DNA of 15,674 nucleotides from a bacterium (GCA_004298675.1 SCRI01000077.1:1-15674), one strand, 5' to 3'; counted from the first letter of the stretch, positions 6,431 to 14,516 are shown. Numbers and translations: made by a program. The notes: generated by a model not told the origin, from the sequence alone.

Positions 6431-7414
6431 ATGTCGATGCTCTCACAAGAGGAAATCGACGCGCTGGTCAACCAACTGGCGGCGCCGGAGACCCAAGAGA
6501 AGACGGAGACGAAGCGTGTCAAGAGCTTCGACTTCCGTTTCAATAAGCGTCTGGAGAAGTTCACCACCAACCATCTGCACACGCTGCGGACGCTCCACGA
6601 CAACTATACGCGTCTGCTGAACAACGCGCTCTCGGTCTATTTGCGGACGCGCGTCGAGGCCACGATCGTCGGTATCGAGCAGATCTCGTACGGCGATTTC
6701 ATCGCCTCCATCGGCGTGCCGTCGATCCTCTCAATCTACTCCATGGACCCGCTCCCGGGCAGCGGCATCGTGCAGCTCGACCTGAATCTGACGTTTTCGA
6801 TCATCGACCGGCTGCTGGGCGGGCCGGGTTGGCTGCCGCAGAAGCTGCGCGATCTGACCGATATCGAGCGCACGCTGATGCAGCGCTTCATGGCGCGCGT
6901 GCTCTCGAGCTACCGCGAGGCCTGGAGCCACTTCCTTACGCTCTCGTTACGCATCGAGGCCTTAGACTCCAACCCCCAGTTCATCCCGCGCATCATCCCG
7001 CTCGATCAGATGATTGCCTACGTCTCGTGCGAGCTGAAGATCGGCGAGATGACCGGCATCATGAACTTCTGCCTACCCTACCTCGTGCTGCAGTCGATCG
7101 CGGCGCAGCTCTCCGAGTTTCAGTGGTCGGGTAGCGTGATGACCGGACGCGGCATGACCGAGGAAGACGTGGCTGCGCTGGCGCGCAACGTGGAGCGCGC
7201 AGAGGTGAGCGTCGCGGTGGAGCTGGGACGGACTGAGGTGGCGCTGCGGGAGCTGATCGAGCTGGCCGTCGGAGACGTCGTGCTCTTCGACGTTCCCACG
7301 ACCCAGCCGTTGGTGGCGCGCGTGAACGAGCACGACAAGTTCCGCGTCTTCGTGGGGGCCAATCGCGACAAGTACGCGGCGCAGGTGGAATCGATCGTCT
7401 GGGCCGAGGAGTAG
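6431..7414 (+). CDS. fliM: Flagellar motor switch protein FliM
   Basis: FliM forms the middle of the C-ring and receives CheY-P to reverse rotation. The 327-residue protein begins with the CheY-binding peptide 'LSQEEIDALV' (4-13), the near-universal FliM N-terminus. A short charged linker (about 16-30) leads to the CheC-like middle domain (about 33-225), with 'LLGGPG' (128-133) and 'GIMNFCLPYLVLQSI' (209-223), the equivalent of the conserved 'F-P-Y-x-x-L-x-P-I' end. A C-terminal SpoA/FliN-like domain (about 245-325) follows, with 'LRELIELAVGDVVLFD' and 'VFVGANRDKYAAQV'. Length is normal for the family (about 330). The gene is followed 7 bases later by its C-ring partner fliY. The intact CheY peptide is notable because FliY lacks one. 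Confidence 0.96.
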   Translation: MSMLSQEEIDALVNQLAAPETQEKTETKRVKSFDFRFNKRLEKFTTNHLHTLRTLHDNYTRLLNNALSVYLRTRVEATIVGIEQISYGDFIASIGVPSILSIYSMDPLPGSGIVQLDLNLTFSIIDRLLGGPGWLPQKLRDLTDIERTLMQRFMARVLSSYREAWSHFLTLSLRIEALDSNPQFIPRIIPLDQMIAYVSCELKIGEMTGIMNFCLPYLVLQSIAAQLSEFQWSGSVMTGRGMTEEDVAALARNVERAEVSVAVELGRTEVALRELIELAVGDVVLFDVPTTQPLVARVNEHDKFRVFVGANRDKYAAQVESIVWAEE

Positions 7415-7421
7415 TGAGATC

Positions 7422-8315
7422 GTGGCAGATTCCAATCCGCAGTTAAAGGCGCTGGCGACCGCGATGAGCCGCGCCGGTGCCGAGGCGCTGGGAGCCCTGG
7501 TGGACCGGCCGGTGCGCGCGGGCGAGCCGGCCGCTACCGAGTCCCCGGATTCCATCCGCCTGGACTCCGAACACGTCGTGACGGCGGCAACGGTGCCCGC
7601 GCTGGGAAGCGCGCTCGTGCTGCGCTTCTCCAAGCTCGGCTTGGCGCGCTGCGTTGACGTGATGGTCGGGGGGAGCGGCGAAATCTCGGGCGAGATCCCG
7701 GCGATGCAGCTCTCGATCGTCTCCGAGACGGCGGGGCAGTTGGCTTCGGCCATGGCCGGAGCGTTGGCGGAGGAGATCGGCCTCTCCGCCAATGGGACGG
7801 CTTCCAGCGTGGTGGAGGACGCCGGGGAGCTTCCGCCCCCGCCCTATCACTCGTTTGCCATTGCCTTGGAGATCGAGGGCCTGGAGGCAGGCTCGTTCTC
7901 GATCGACATGCCGGCGCTGCTGGCGAACAAGGTAACGGAGCACGCCGCCAGCCGCTTCCAACAGCAGGCCAGCCCACAGGTGCGCGAGCAGGCACGCAGC
8001 AGCGTGCAGGCCAAGCCGGCCGCGTTCGCGGCGATGTCGCCGACGCCGCTAGGGACTCCCGCGGCGGGCTCCGCCAACCTCGACCTGGTGCACGACATTC
8101 CGCTGCAGATTTCGGCCGTTCTCGGCCGCGCGCGGATGCCGCTGCGCGAGGTGGTCTCGCTCCAACCCGGCAACGTCTTCGAGCTGGAGAAGAGTAACGC
8201 CGAGCCGATCGACCTCTACGTCAACAATATCTTGATCGCGCGTGGCGAGGTGGTGGTCGTGGACGATAAGTTCGCAGTGAAGATCTCCGAGCTGAACCCG
8301 GGCGATCGCGTCTAA
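7422..8315 (+). CDS. fliY: Flagellar motor switch protein FliY/FliN with degenerate CheC-like domain
   Basis: The C-terminal part (about 220-297) is a clear FliN/SpoA domain: 'LVHDIPLQISAVLGRARMPL', 'VVSLQPGNVFELEK', 'IDLYVNNILIARGEVVVVDD' and 'FAVKI'. It forms the base of the C-ring and a docking site for the export ATPase complex. The first 175 residues are weakly CheC-like, so the 297-residue layout is that of FliY rather than the short FliN (about 137 aa). Two things usual in Bacillus FliY are missing. There is no N-terminal CheY-binding peptide, and the phosphatase motifs E-x-x-N are not conserved: the second-site helix reads 'SETAGQLASAMAG' (101-113), keeping Glu 102 but with Gly where Asn is expected, and the first-site helix 'LATAMSRAGAEALGALV' (11-27) has no recognisable E-x-x-N. 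A Gln/Ala/Pro-rich linker (about 178-218) joins the domains. Start is GTG at 7422 with no strong ribosome site, suggesting coupling to fliM. Confidence 0.9.
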   Translation: MADSNPQLKALATAMSRAGAEALGALVDRPVRAGEPAATESPDSIRLDSEHVVTAATVPALGSALVLRFSKLGLARCVDVMVGGSGEISGEIPAMQLSIVSETAGQLASAMAGALAEEIGLSANGTASSVVEDAGELPPPPYHSFAIALEIEGLEAGSFSIDMPALLANKVTEHAASRFQQQASPQVREQARSSVQAKPAAFAAMSPTPLGTPAAGSANLDLVHDIPLQISAVLGRARMPLREVVSLQPGNVFELEKSNAEPIDLYVNNILIARGEVVVVDDKFAVKISELNPGDRV

Positions 8316-8326
8316 ACCGGCCGGCG

Positions 8327-8677
8327 ATGAACGCGAGTCTGATCGGGCAGTACGTCTATGCGGTCGTCGTCATCGTCGTGTTGTTGGCGGCGCTCAGCTG
8401 GCTGGTGGCGCAACTTTCGCGCCGCCGCATGCTGATCTCCACCGGGCGGCGGCTGGTGGGCGTGGTCGAGTCGACGCAGCTCACCCACCAGAATTGGGTC
8501 TCGGTGGTGAAGGTGACCGATCGCTACTATCTGCTGGGCAGCGGTCAGGGCGGCGTCTCGCTGGTCTGCGAGATTCCCCCGGAGGCCGTGGAGCCGTGGC
8601 TGGAAGAGCAGCGCCGCATCGCGCAGCAGCAGGCGCAAACCGTCAGCGGCATGTGGCGGCGGGTGCTGCGCAGATGA
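8327..8677 (+). CDS. fliO: Flagellar biosynthesis protein FliO/FliZ
   Basis: FliO is a small bitopic membrane protein that helps assemble the FliP ring of the export gate. The 116-residue product has a short N-terminal stretch, one membrane helix (about residues 7-28, 'YVYAVVVIVVLLAALSWLVA') and a cytoplasmic domain with 'GRRLVGVVESTQLTHQNWV..VKVTDRYYLLGSG', the typical pattern of FliO (in Bacillus named FliZ). The tail is a Gln/Arg-rich helix. Length fits the short form of the family. The stop TGA overlaps the fliP start (ATGA at 8674-8677), so translation is probably coupled. The family is poorly conserved, but position directly before fliP and the topology make the call good. Confidence 0.88.
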   Translation: MNASLIGQYVYAVVVIVVLLAALSWLVAQLSRRRMLISTGRRLVGVVESTQLTHQNWVSVVKVTDRYYLLGSGQGGVSLVCEIPPEAVEPWLEEQRRIAQQQAQTVSGMWRRVLRR

Positions 8678-9459
8678 GGACGGCTCCGCTCCGCCTGGTC
8701 TGGTTTGCCGCCTGCGCCCTCGCAGGCTTCGTCTTGCTGTGCTGCGGCATCGCGGCCGCGCAGCAGGCCGCGGTGCCCGTGCCGGTTCCCCACATCGACC
8801 TCGGAATCGGGCGCTCGACCAAGCCGCAGGACGTGGCGCTCTCCCTGCAGATCCTGCTGCTGCTCACGGTGCTCTCGCTGGCGCCGACGCTGCTGGTGCT
8901 TTTGACGTCGTTCACGCGCATCATCGTGGTGCTCTCGTTCGTGCGCACGGCGCTGGGCACGCAACAGATGCCGCCCAACCAGATCCTCGTGGGTTTGGCT
9001 CTGCTCTTGACGTTCTTCGTCATGAAGCCGGTCATCAACCAAGTCAACACGCAGGCACTGCAACCGTATCTCTCGCAGAAGATCTCGCAGGGCGTTGCGC
9101 TCGACCGTGCCGCCAAGCCCTTGCGCGCCTTCATGTTCAAGCAAACGCGGGAGAAGGATCTCGACCTTTTCTACTTTCTCTCCAAGGAGCCGCGGCCGCG
9201 CACGCGCGCCGACGTGCCCACCTACGTACTGGTCCCGGCCTATGTGATCTCCGAGCTGAAGACCGCCTTTGAGATCGGTTTCGCGATCTACGTGCCGTTC
9301 ATCGTCATCGACATGGCCGTGGCCTCGATTTTGATGTCGATGGGCATGATGATGCTGCCCCCGGTCATCATCTCGCTGCCGTTCAAGATTCTCGTCTTCG
9401 TGCTCGTGGACGGCTGGAATCTCATCGTGCATGCGCTCTTCGTGAGCTTCACCACATGA
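8674..9459 (+). CDS. fliP: Flagellar export gate protein FliP
   Basis: FliP forms a pentameric ring at the core of the type III export gate with FliQ and FliR. The 261-residue protein starts with a cleavable signal peptide, usual for this family: a basic N-terminus, a hydrophobic stretch and a likely cut after 'GIAAA' near residue 29. Family signatures follow: 'RIIVVLSFVRTALGTQQMPP' (82-101), 'LTFFVMKPV' (112-120), 'LRAFMFKQTREKDLDLF' (150-166) and 'PAYVISELKTAFEIGF' (188-203), then the C-terminal pair of membrane helices with 'SMGMMMLPP' (222-230). The ATG at 8674 is chosen because it overlaps the fliO stop (ATGA) and gives the signal peptide directly; a longer open frame upstream runs through fliO and is not protein-like. 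The fliQ start overlaps its stop at 9456. Confidence 0.96.
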   Translation: MRTAPLRLVWFAACALAGFVLLCCGIAAAQQAAVPVPVPHIDLGIGRSTKPQDVALSLQILLLLTVLSLAPTLLVLLTSFTRIIVVLSFVRTALGTQQMPPNQILVGLALLLTFFVMKPVINQVNTQALQPYLSQKISQGVALDRAAKPLRAFMFKQTREKDLDLFYFLSKEPRPRTRADVPTYVLVPAYVISELKTAFEIGFAIYVPFIVIDMAVASILMSMGMMMLPPVIISLPFKILVFVLVDGWNLIVHALFVSFTT

Positions 9460-9725
9460 CGTATGCCGATGCCATCGCGATCGGGCGCGAAGCGATGTGG
9501 GTGGTGCTGCTGATCACGGGACCCGCGCTCGTGATCGGACTCGTGGTGGGCTTGGTGATCTCGATCTTTCAGGCCGTCACACAGATCCAAGAACCAACGC
9601 TGACCTTCATCCCGAAGATCCTGGCCGTCGGGATCGCCATTCTCCTTTTCGGTCCCTTCATGCTGGCCGTGATGACGGACTTCACGATCAACATCATCAA
9701 CAACATCGGGATGTTCATCCGATGA
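9456..9725 (+). CDS. fliQ: Flagellar export gate protein FliQ
   Basis: FliQ packs as a helical hairpin around the FliP/FliR core of the export gate. The 89-residue product has the normal length and two hydrophobic helices (about 14-40 and 50-76). It carries the family motif 'GLVISIFQAVTQIQEPTLTF' (about 32-51), and the second helix begins 'IPKILAVGIAILLFGPFML'. Both its start (over the fliP stop) and its stop (over the fliR start at 9722) lie in ATGA overlaps, as expected for subunits needed in fixed ratios. Identification sure. Confidence 0.97.
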   Translation: MTYADAIAIGREAMWVVLLITGPALVIGLVVGLVISIFQAVTQIQEPTLTFIPKILAVGIAILLFGPFMLAVMTDFTINIINNIGMFIR

Positions 9726-10522
9726 CCAGCGTCTTCGGAATTCCGCCGGGGACTTTCGAGACGTTCCTGCTGGTCTTCGTCCGCACGGCCGTGACGCTCT
9801 CGCTGATTCCCGTCATCGGCGGGCCGCAGTTTCCGCTGCAGGCGAAGATCGCGCTGGCGGGGACGATCGCCTTCCTGGTCTTCAAGACGATGCACCCGCT
9901 GGTGCCGCTGCCCTCGCTCTACGCGCTGGCGGGCGCGGTGCTGGCGCAGGTGCTGATTGGCGTCGTCATCGGGTACATCGCGTTTCTCGTGTTCATGGCC
10001 GTGCAGTTCGCGGGCGAGATCGTCGATCTGCAGATCGGCTTCTCCATCGTCAACGTCGTCAACCCGCTCTCGCAGCAGCAGGTCTCGGTGATCGGCCAGT
10101 TCGAGCTGATCGTGGCCTCGCTGCTCTACCTAGCCACGGACAGCCATCTGCTGATGATCGCGGGGTTGGCGGATTCGTTCAAGACCGTGCCGCTGCCGTA
10201 CGTTGCGTTCAGCGGCGGGATGCAGCAAGACCTCGGCGTCTTCATCGGTCAGAGCTTTCTGTTGGCGATCAAGATCGCCGCGCCCGTCGCGGCCGCGCTC
10301 TTCGTCACGAACCTGGCGCTAGGGCTCATGGCGCGCGTGGCGCCGCAGATCAACGTCTTCATCGTGGGCTTTCCGCTGCAGATCGGCGTGGGCTTGATCA
10401 TGGTGGCGTTGACCCTGCCGCTGCTGGGCTACCTGTTGCCGCCCGCGTTCAGCGGCATTCCCCAACAGGTTCAAACCACGCTCTCCACCATGCGGGCCTC
10501 GCCCGCGCCGGCCGCGCCGTAG
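9722..10522 (+). CDS. fliR: Flagellar export gate protein FliR
   Basis: FliR completes the helical FliP5-FliQ4-FliR1 export gate. The 266-residue protein is highly hydrophobic, with about six membrane segments from residue 11 onward. Typical motifs are 'FLLVFVRTAVTLSLIPVIGG' near the N-terminus, 'AVQFAGEIVDLQIGFSIVNV' (about 94-113), 'NPLSQQQVSVIGQF', 'DSHLLMIAGLADSF', and 'ALGLMARVAPQINVFIVGFP' near residues 200-220, which is the best conserved part of the family. Length matches the usual 260 or so. The ATG overlaps the fliQ stop. A longer same-frame opening reaches back into fliQ, but the ATGA overlap and family length support 9722. flhB begins 12 bases after its stop. Confidence 0.96.
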   Translation: MTSVFGIPPGTFETFLLVFVRTAVTLSLIPVIGGPQFPLQAKIALAGTIAFLVFKTMHPLVPLPSLYALAGAVLAQVLIGVVIGYIAFLVFMAVQFAGEIVDLQIGFSIVNVVNPLSQQQVSVIGQFELIVASLLYLATDSHLLMIAGLADSFKTVPLPYVAFSGGMQQDLGVFIGQSFLLAIKIAAPVAAALFVTNLALGLMARVAPQINVFIVGFPLQIGVGLIMVALTLPLLGYLLPPAFSGIPQQVQTTLSTMRASPAPAAP

Positions 10523-10534
10523 GATCCCGCGACG

Positions 10535-11599
10535 ATGCCGCGCGACGATCAAACCGAACGAGCAACCCCGAAACGCCGCGGCGAGGCCCGTGAAAAGGGG
10601 CAGGTCGCCCGTAGTCCCGACCTCTCTTCGGCGGCGGTGTTTCTGGCGCTGGTGATCGTGCTGCACCTCTATTTCACGCGCTCGATGGCGGCCTTCGGCA
10701 GCCTGGTGCGCCTGCAATTCGGTGCCGCGGCTGGCCTGGGCGATCCCACGATCGCCTCGGTGTGGCGGCTTTTCCTGGAGGCCGGGGTGGTGCTCGGGCC
10801 GCTCATGCTGATGGTGCTGGCGGTGGCGATGGTGGTGGGGGTGGCGGCCAACGTGGCGCAGCTGGGGTTGCTCTTCAGCGGGCAGGTTCTGGTGCCGCAG
10901 TTCTCGCGCATCAACCCTCTCACGGGCTTCCAGCGGCTCTTCTCGCGCACCGTCGCCGTGAATCTGCTCAAGCAGGCACTGAAGCTGTTGGCGGTGGGGC
11001 TGCTGGTATGGGGGAGTCTCTACGGCCAGCTCGACCGCTTCGCAGCCCTGGGGCAGATGTCACCGCAGGAGGTCCTCAACTTCATGGAGGGGCTGGCTTA
11101 CGGCATCGGCTGGCGTTTCGGGGTCCTGCTGCTCGTGCTCGGTTTCGCCGATTATGCCTATCAGAGGTGGGAGTTCGAGCGCAACATCATGATGACCAAA
11201 CAGGAGGTCAAGGATGAGGCTCGGCAGTCCGAGGGCGACCCGCTGATCAGAGGCAGGCTTCGTCAGAAGATGCGGGAGACGTCCCGCCGCCGGATGATGG
11301 CGGCGGTGCCCAAGGCCACCGTGGTGGTGACCAATCCCACCCACTTCGCGGTGGCGCTGATGTGGGACGAGATCAAAATGGACGCCCCCGTGGTCAGTGC
11401 GAAGGGGGCGGATCTGCTGGCCAAACGGATCAAGGAGATCGCCGCCGAGCACGGGGTTCCGGTGATGGAGAATCCGCCGTTGGCGCGTCAACTCTACGAC
11501 AAAGTCCCGCTCGATCAGCCGATTCCGCCGAATCTTTACACGGCGGTGGCGGAGGTCATCGCCTTCGTCTACAAGCTCAAACACAGGACGATTGCGTGA
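10535..11599 (+). CDS. flhB: Flagellar export switch protein FlhB
   Basis: FlhB is the export-gate subunit that changes substrate class when FliK reports hook completion. The 354-residue protein opens with 'ERATPKRRGEAREKGQVARS' (8-27), the family's E-(K/R)-x-T-x-x-(K/R)-R-x-x-A-R-x-x-G pattern. Four membrane segments follow (about 32-48, 83-110, 145-165, 186-208). The cytoplasmic domain has the autocleavage motif NPTH at 267-270 in 'VVVTNPTHFAVAL', then 'ENPPLARQLYDKV', which is typical of FlhB_C. Asn 267 and Pro 268 at the cleavage site are intact, so normal substrate switching with FliK is expected. Length is near that of Bacillus FlhB. Not fused to FliR, unlike in some clostridia. flhA follows after 30 bases. 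Confidence 0.97.
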   Translation: MPRDDQTERATPKRRGEAREKGQVARSPDLSSAAVFLALVIVLHLYFTRSMAAFGSLVRLQFGAAAGLGDPTIASVWRLFLEAGVVLGPLMLMVLAVAMVVGVAANVAQLGLLFSGQVLVPQFSRINPLTGFQRLFSRTVAVNLLKQALKLLAVGLLVWGSLYGQLDRFAALGQMSPQEVLNFMEGLAYGIGWRFGVLLLVLGFADYAYQRWEFERNIMMTKQEVKDEARQSEGDPLIRGRLRQKMRETSRRRMMAAVPKATVVVTNPTHFAVALMWDEIKMDAPVVSAKGADLLAKRIKEIAAEHGVPVMENPPLARQLYDKVPLDQPIPPNLYTAVAEVIAFVYKLKHRTIA

Positions 11600-11629
11600 C
11601 GTGCAAAGCGTAAGGGAGAGGGCGCGCTG

Positions 11630-13738
11630 ATGGCCGCACAGGCCCGGCCCCAAGGCATTTTGGCCGTAATTACCGCCAACGCTCACTTCGTGGTGGCGGC
11701 GGCGGTGGTCATGCTCGTCATCTTGATGATCGTGCCGGTGCCGCCGCCCCTGCTGGACGTGCTGCTCTCGCTGAACATCGGCGCGGCGCTGCTGATCCTG
11801 CTGATCAGCATGTACACGGAGAACGCGCTGAACTTCAGCGTCTTCCCCACCCTGCTGCTGGTGGTCACCCTCTACCGGCTCTCGCTGAACATCACCGGCA
11901 CCCGTCTGATCCTGCTGCACGGCTACGCCGGGCAGGTGATCGAGACGTTCGGCAACTTCGTGGTGGGCGGCAACTACGCCGTCGGTGTGGTGATCTTCGC
12001 GATCCTGATCATCATCCAGTTCGTCGTGATCACCAACGGCGCCACGCGCGTGGCCGAAGTGGCGGCGCGCTTCACCTTGGACGCCATGCCCGGCAAGCAG
12101 CTGGCGATCGACGCCGACCTCAACGCGGGCCTGATCACGGAGGGCGAGGCGCGCCAGCGGCGCAAGGACATCCAGCGCAACGCTGATTTTTACGGCGCCA
12201 TGGACGGTGCCTCGAAGTTCGTGCGCGGCGACGCCATCGCGGCCATCATCATCGTCTTCGTCAATATTTTGGGCGGCTTCGTGGTGGGGATCGCGCAGCA
12301 GCACCTCGACATTCTCCAGGCGCTGCAGCGCTTCACGCTCTTGACGGTGGGTGAGGGCATCGTCACCCAGATCCCGGCGCTGCTGGTCTCCACGGCTACC
12401 GGCATCGTCGTGACGCGCGCGGCCTCCGAGGGCAGTTTCGGCGACGAGTTGCTCACCCAGATCACCCAGCGCGCCCAACCCCTGCTGATCGGCTCGGCCC
12501 TGCTGGTGCTGATGGCGCTGCTGGGACTGCCCAAGATTCCGATGCTGCTCATCGGCGGCCTCTTCTACGTAGCCTATCAGGCGGTGCGCGGGCGCGGTCC
12601 CGCACGCACGCTGCCGGGTTCCAAAGCCGATGGCGGCGGCGCGCTGGCAGCCGGAGCGGCGGCGCCGGTGCCTGCGAAGGCTGCCGAAAGCGTGGTCCCG
12701 CTGCTCTCGCTTGACCCCATGGAACTGGAGATTGGCTTCGGCTTGATCCCCCTGGTCGACGTGGAGCAGGGCGGTGATCTCTTGGAGCGCATCACCGCCA
12801 TCCGCCGCCACGCCGCGCGCGAGCTGGGCATCGTGGTGCCACCGATTCGCGTGCGCGACAACCTCCAGCTCAAGCCCAGTGCCTACGTCGTCAAACTGTA
12901 CGGCTTGGAGGTCTCGCGCGGTGAGTTGATGATCGGCCGGCTCTTGGCGATGAACCCCGGTACGGCAATCGAGCCCATCGAGGGAATCGCCACCGTCGAG
13001 CCCGCCTTCAACCTGCCGGCGTTGTGGATCGTCGAATCCAGCCGCGGCCCGGCCGAGATGGCCGGCTATACCGTCATCGACCCTACCAGCGTCGTGGCCA
13101 CGCATCTGACGGAGATTATCAAGGCGCACTCGGCCGATCTGCTGGGACGTCAGGAGACCAGCGCCCTACTCGACAACGTCAAGCAGCATTATCCGGTGGT
13201 CGTGGAGGAGCTGGTACCGTCGCTGCTGAGCGTGGGCGAGATTCAACGCGTGCTGCAGAGCCTGTTGCGCGAGCGCATCCCCATTCGCAACCTCTTGCTG
13301 ATCCTGGAGGCTCTCGCCGACGCGGCGCGTCAGTCGAAGGACGTCGATTACCTGGGCGAGCGGGTCCGCTCGGCTTTGGCGCGCCACATCTGCGCCGAGT
13401 ACGCCGAGGACGGCCTGCTTTCGGTGATCACCGTCGACCCGCGGCTGGAGGCGCTGCTTACCGAGGCCGTGCGCCGCGGAGAGGACGCCTACGCGGTGCT
13501 CGATCCGCAGACCATCGCGCGCATCTATGCCTCGCTCACCGAGCAGATCCAGGCCGCCGCCTCGGCGGGGCTTCATCCCATCGTGCTGTGCTCGCCCTCC
13601 GTGCGGCTGGCACTCAAACGGTTGACGGAGCGTGCGGCGCCGCAGTTGGTCGTGCTATCGTACAGTGAGATCGTGCCTGGACTGCGTGTGGAGTCCATCG
13701 GCCAGATCACGCTCGAAGACGCCGCGGCGACGGCTTGA
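11630..13738 (+). CDS. flhA: Flagellar export apparatus protein FlhA
   Basis: FlhA forms the nonameric ring of the export gate, couples ion flow to secretion and docks chaperone-substrate pairs. The 702-residue protein has eight N-terminal membrane segments up to about residue 325. The FHIPEP signature region is 'LYRLSLNITGTRLILL' (81-96). The conserved cytoplasmic loop contains 'DAMPGKQLAIDADLNAGLI' (151-169) and 'AMDGASKFVRGDAIA' (190-204). A linker of about residues 325-365 is Ala/Gly/Pro-rich and leads to the cytoplasmic domain, with 'LEIGFGLIPLVD' at its start and 'EIQRVLQSLLRERIPIRNL' in the subdomain that handles substrates. Length is close to the Salmonella protein (692). GGGAG upstream supports ATG at 11630. 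flhF and flhG, which often follow flhA, are absent; a PilZ gene follows instead. Confidence 0.97.
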   Translation: MAAQARPQGILAVITANAHFVVAAAVVMLVILMIVPVPPPLLDVLLSLNIGAALLILLISMYTENALNFSVFPTLLLVVTLYRLSLNITGTRLILLHGYAGQVIETFGNFVVGGNYAVGVVIFAILIIIQFVVITNGATRVAEVAARFTLDAMPGKQLAIDADLNAGLITEGEARQRRKDIQRNADFYGAMDGASKFVRGDAIAAIIIVFVNILGGFVVGIAQQHLDILQALQRFTLLTVGEGIVTQIPALLVSTATGIVVTRAASEGSFGDELLTQITQRAQPLLIGSALLVLMALLGLPKIPMLLIGGLFYVAYQAVRGRGPARTLPGSKADGGGALAAGAAAPVPAKAAESVVPLLSLDPMELEIGFGLIPLVDVEQGGDLLERITAIRRHAARELGIVVPPIRVRDNLQLKPSAYVVKLYGLEVSRGELMIGRLLAMNPGTAIEPIEGIATVEPAFNLPALWIVESSRGPAEMAGYTVIDPTSVVATHLTEIIKAHSADLLGRQETSALLDNVKQHYPVVVEELVPSLLSVGEIQRVLQSLLRERIPIRNLLLILEALADAARQSKDVDYLGERVRSALARHICAEYAEDGLLSVITVDPRLEALLTEAVRRGEDAYAVLDPQTIARIYASLTEQIQAAASAGLHPIVLCSPSVRLALKRLTERAAPQLVVLSYSEIVPGLRVESIGQITLEDAAATA

Positions 13739-13759
13739 CGGAGGTACCCTCACACAGGC

Positions 13760-14440
13760 ATGAAACTGCTCCAAGCGCTGGGATTGAAACGCAAGGCGGA
13801 GTCCAACGTCAAGCCGCTGCTGCCTGCTCGCAACACCTGGGTGGACCTCCACTACGGGGCTAGCGCCGTCTTTCACGTGATTGTGGAGGAGATCGAGGAG
13901 GACGCCATCATCACCTCGCGTCCCGAGTCCGGGCGGCTGCGCTCCGGTACGGCGAGCAGTTTCGTCTACACCAACGCTCAGGGTAAGTTTCGTTTCGGCA
14001 CCGTGCTCGTGGGCGAAGAGCCCGACGGGCGGCTGCGCTTTGCGCTGCCGCAGCGCATCACGAGCCTTGGCGGCGGTGCCAATCAGCGCTCCGCGGTGCG
14101 GCTCGACGCAACGGTGCAGGGGTTGTGGCGGATGGCGGCCGGAGGCAAAGGCGTGGGCCAGTACGGCAAAGCGGCGATCCGGGACATCTCGCGCGGCGGC
14201 GTTGCGCTGATCCTGCCTTCGCAGTTGCGCAAAGGGCAGGAGATCGAGGTGCAGCTTCCCCTCGGCGACGGGCCGCCGCTGCGGGTGCTCTGCGAAGTGA
14301 GGCGAATCGAGCCGATCGAGCGTTCCGGAAAGTTTTCGCACGGTGTGCGATTCCGCGCGCTGCGCTCCACCGAAGAGCGCGCGATTGCGGACTTCATCAA
14401 CAAGCGTCAGGCCGATCTGCGGGCCCGAGGACTCGCGTAA
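13760..14440 (+). CDS. PilZ-domain c-di-GMP receptor, YcgR/YpfA-like flagellar brake candidate
   Basis: The 226-residue protein has an N-terminal beta-rich domain (about 20-100) like the YcgR N domain, with 'GTASSFVYTNAQGKFRFGTV'. A C-terminal PilZ domain (about 108-215) follows. Both c-di-GMP binding elements are intact: R-x-x-x-R as 'RSAVR' (110-114) and D-x-S-x-x-G as 'DISRGG' (142-147). In E. coli and B. subtilis such proteins bind c-di-GMP and act on the motor (MotA, FliG/FliM) to slow rotation. Position in a flagellar operon next to cheY supports a brake or bias role here. The gene follows flhA after 21 bases; GGAGGT (13740-13745) is 14 nt before the ATG, a long spacing. An alternative is that it regulates export rather than rotation. 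Domain call sure, role inferred. Confidence 0.9.
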   Translation: MKLLQALGLKRKAESNVKPLLPARNTWVDLHYGASAVFHVIVEEIEEDAIITSRPESGRLRSGTASSFVYTNAQGKFRFGTVLVGEEPDGRLRFALPQRITSLGGGANQRSAVRLDATVQGLWRMAAGGKGVGQYGKAAIRDISRGGVALILPSQLRKGQEIEVQLPLGDGPPLRVLCEVRRIEPIERSGKFSHGVRFRALRSTEERAIADFINKRQADLRARGLA

Positions 14441-14446
14441 TCCGTC

Positions 14447-14474
14447 TCAAGTTCTTTGTAACGCAAACCGATAC
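14447..14474 (+). promoter_or_regulatory. Sigma-28-like promoter candidate upstream of cheY-cheC
   Basis: TCAAGTTC, 12 nt, ACCGATAC. Both halves match 6/8 to the sigma-28 consensus TAAAGTTT / GCCGATAA, with the same 12-nt spacer as the candidate before fliK. It lies 7 bases past the pilZ stop in a locally AT-richer stretch and in the longest gap of the window. A start near 14481 would give a leader of about 100 nt before cheY. It would let chemotaxis genes be transcribed late, independently of the main operon. Confidence 0.5.
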
Positions 14475-14516
14475 AACACGGAGGAACCCGGGCTTGTAAG
14501 GCACGGGAAGGCAGCG

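Noticed and set aside
8494-8673. Extension of fliP upstream to 8494
   Set aside because: The added residues are a Gly/Arg-rich reading of fliO. The ATG at 8674 gives the signal peptide and the ATGA overlap.
9497-9721. Extension of fliR upstream to 9497
   Set aside because: It would overlap nearly all of fliQ and adds a charged, unrelated N-terminus. 9722 gives family length.
11060-13129. 689-codon open frame on the minus strand across flhB and flhA
   Set aside because: It is antisense to two certain genes and rich in His/Gln/Asp/Arg, as expected from reading GC-rich codons backwards. It has no domain I recognise.
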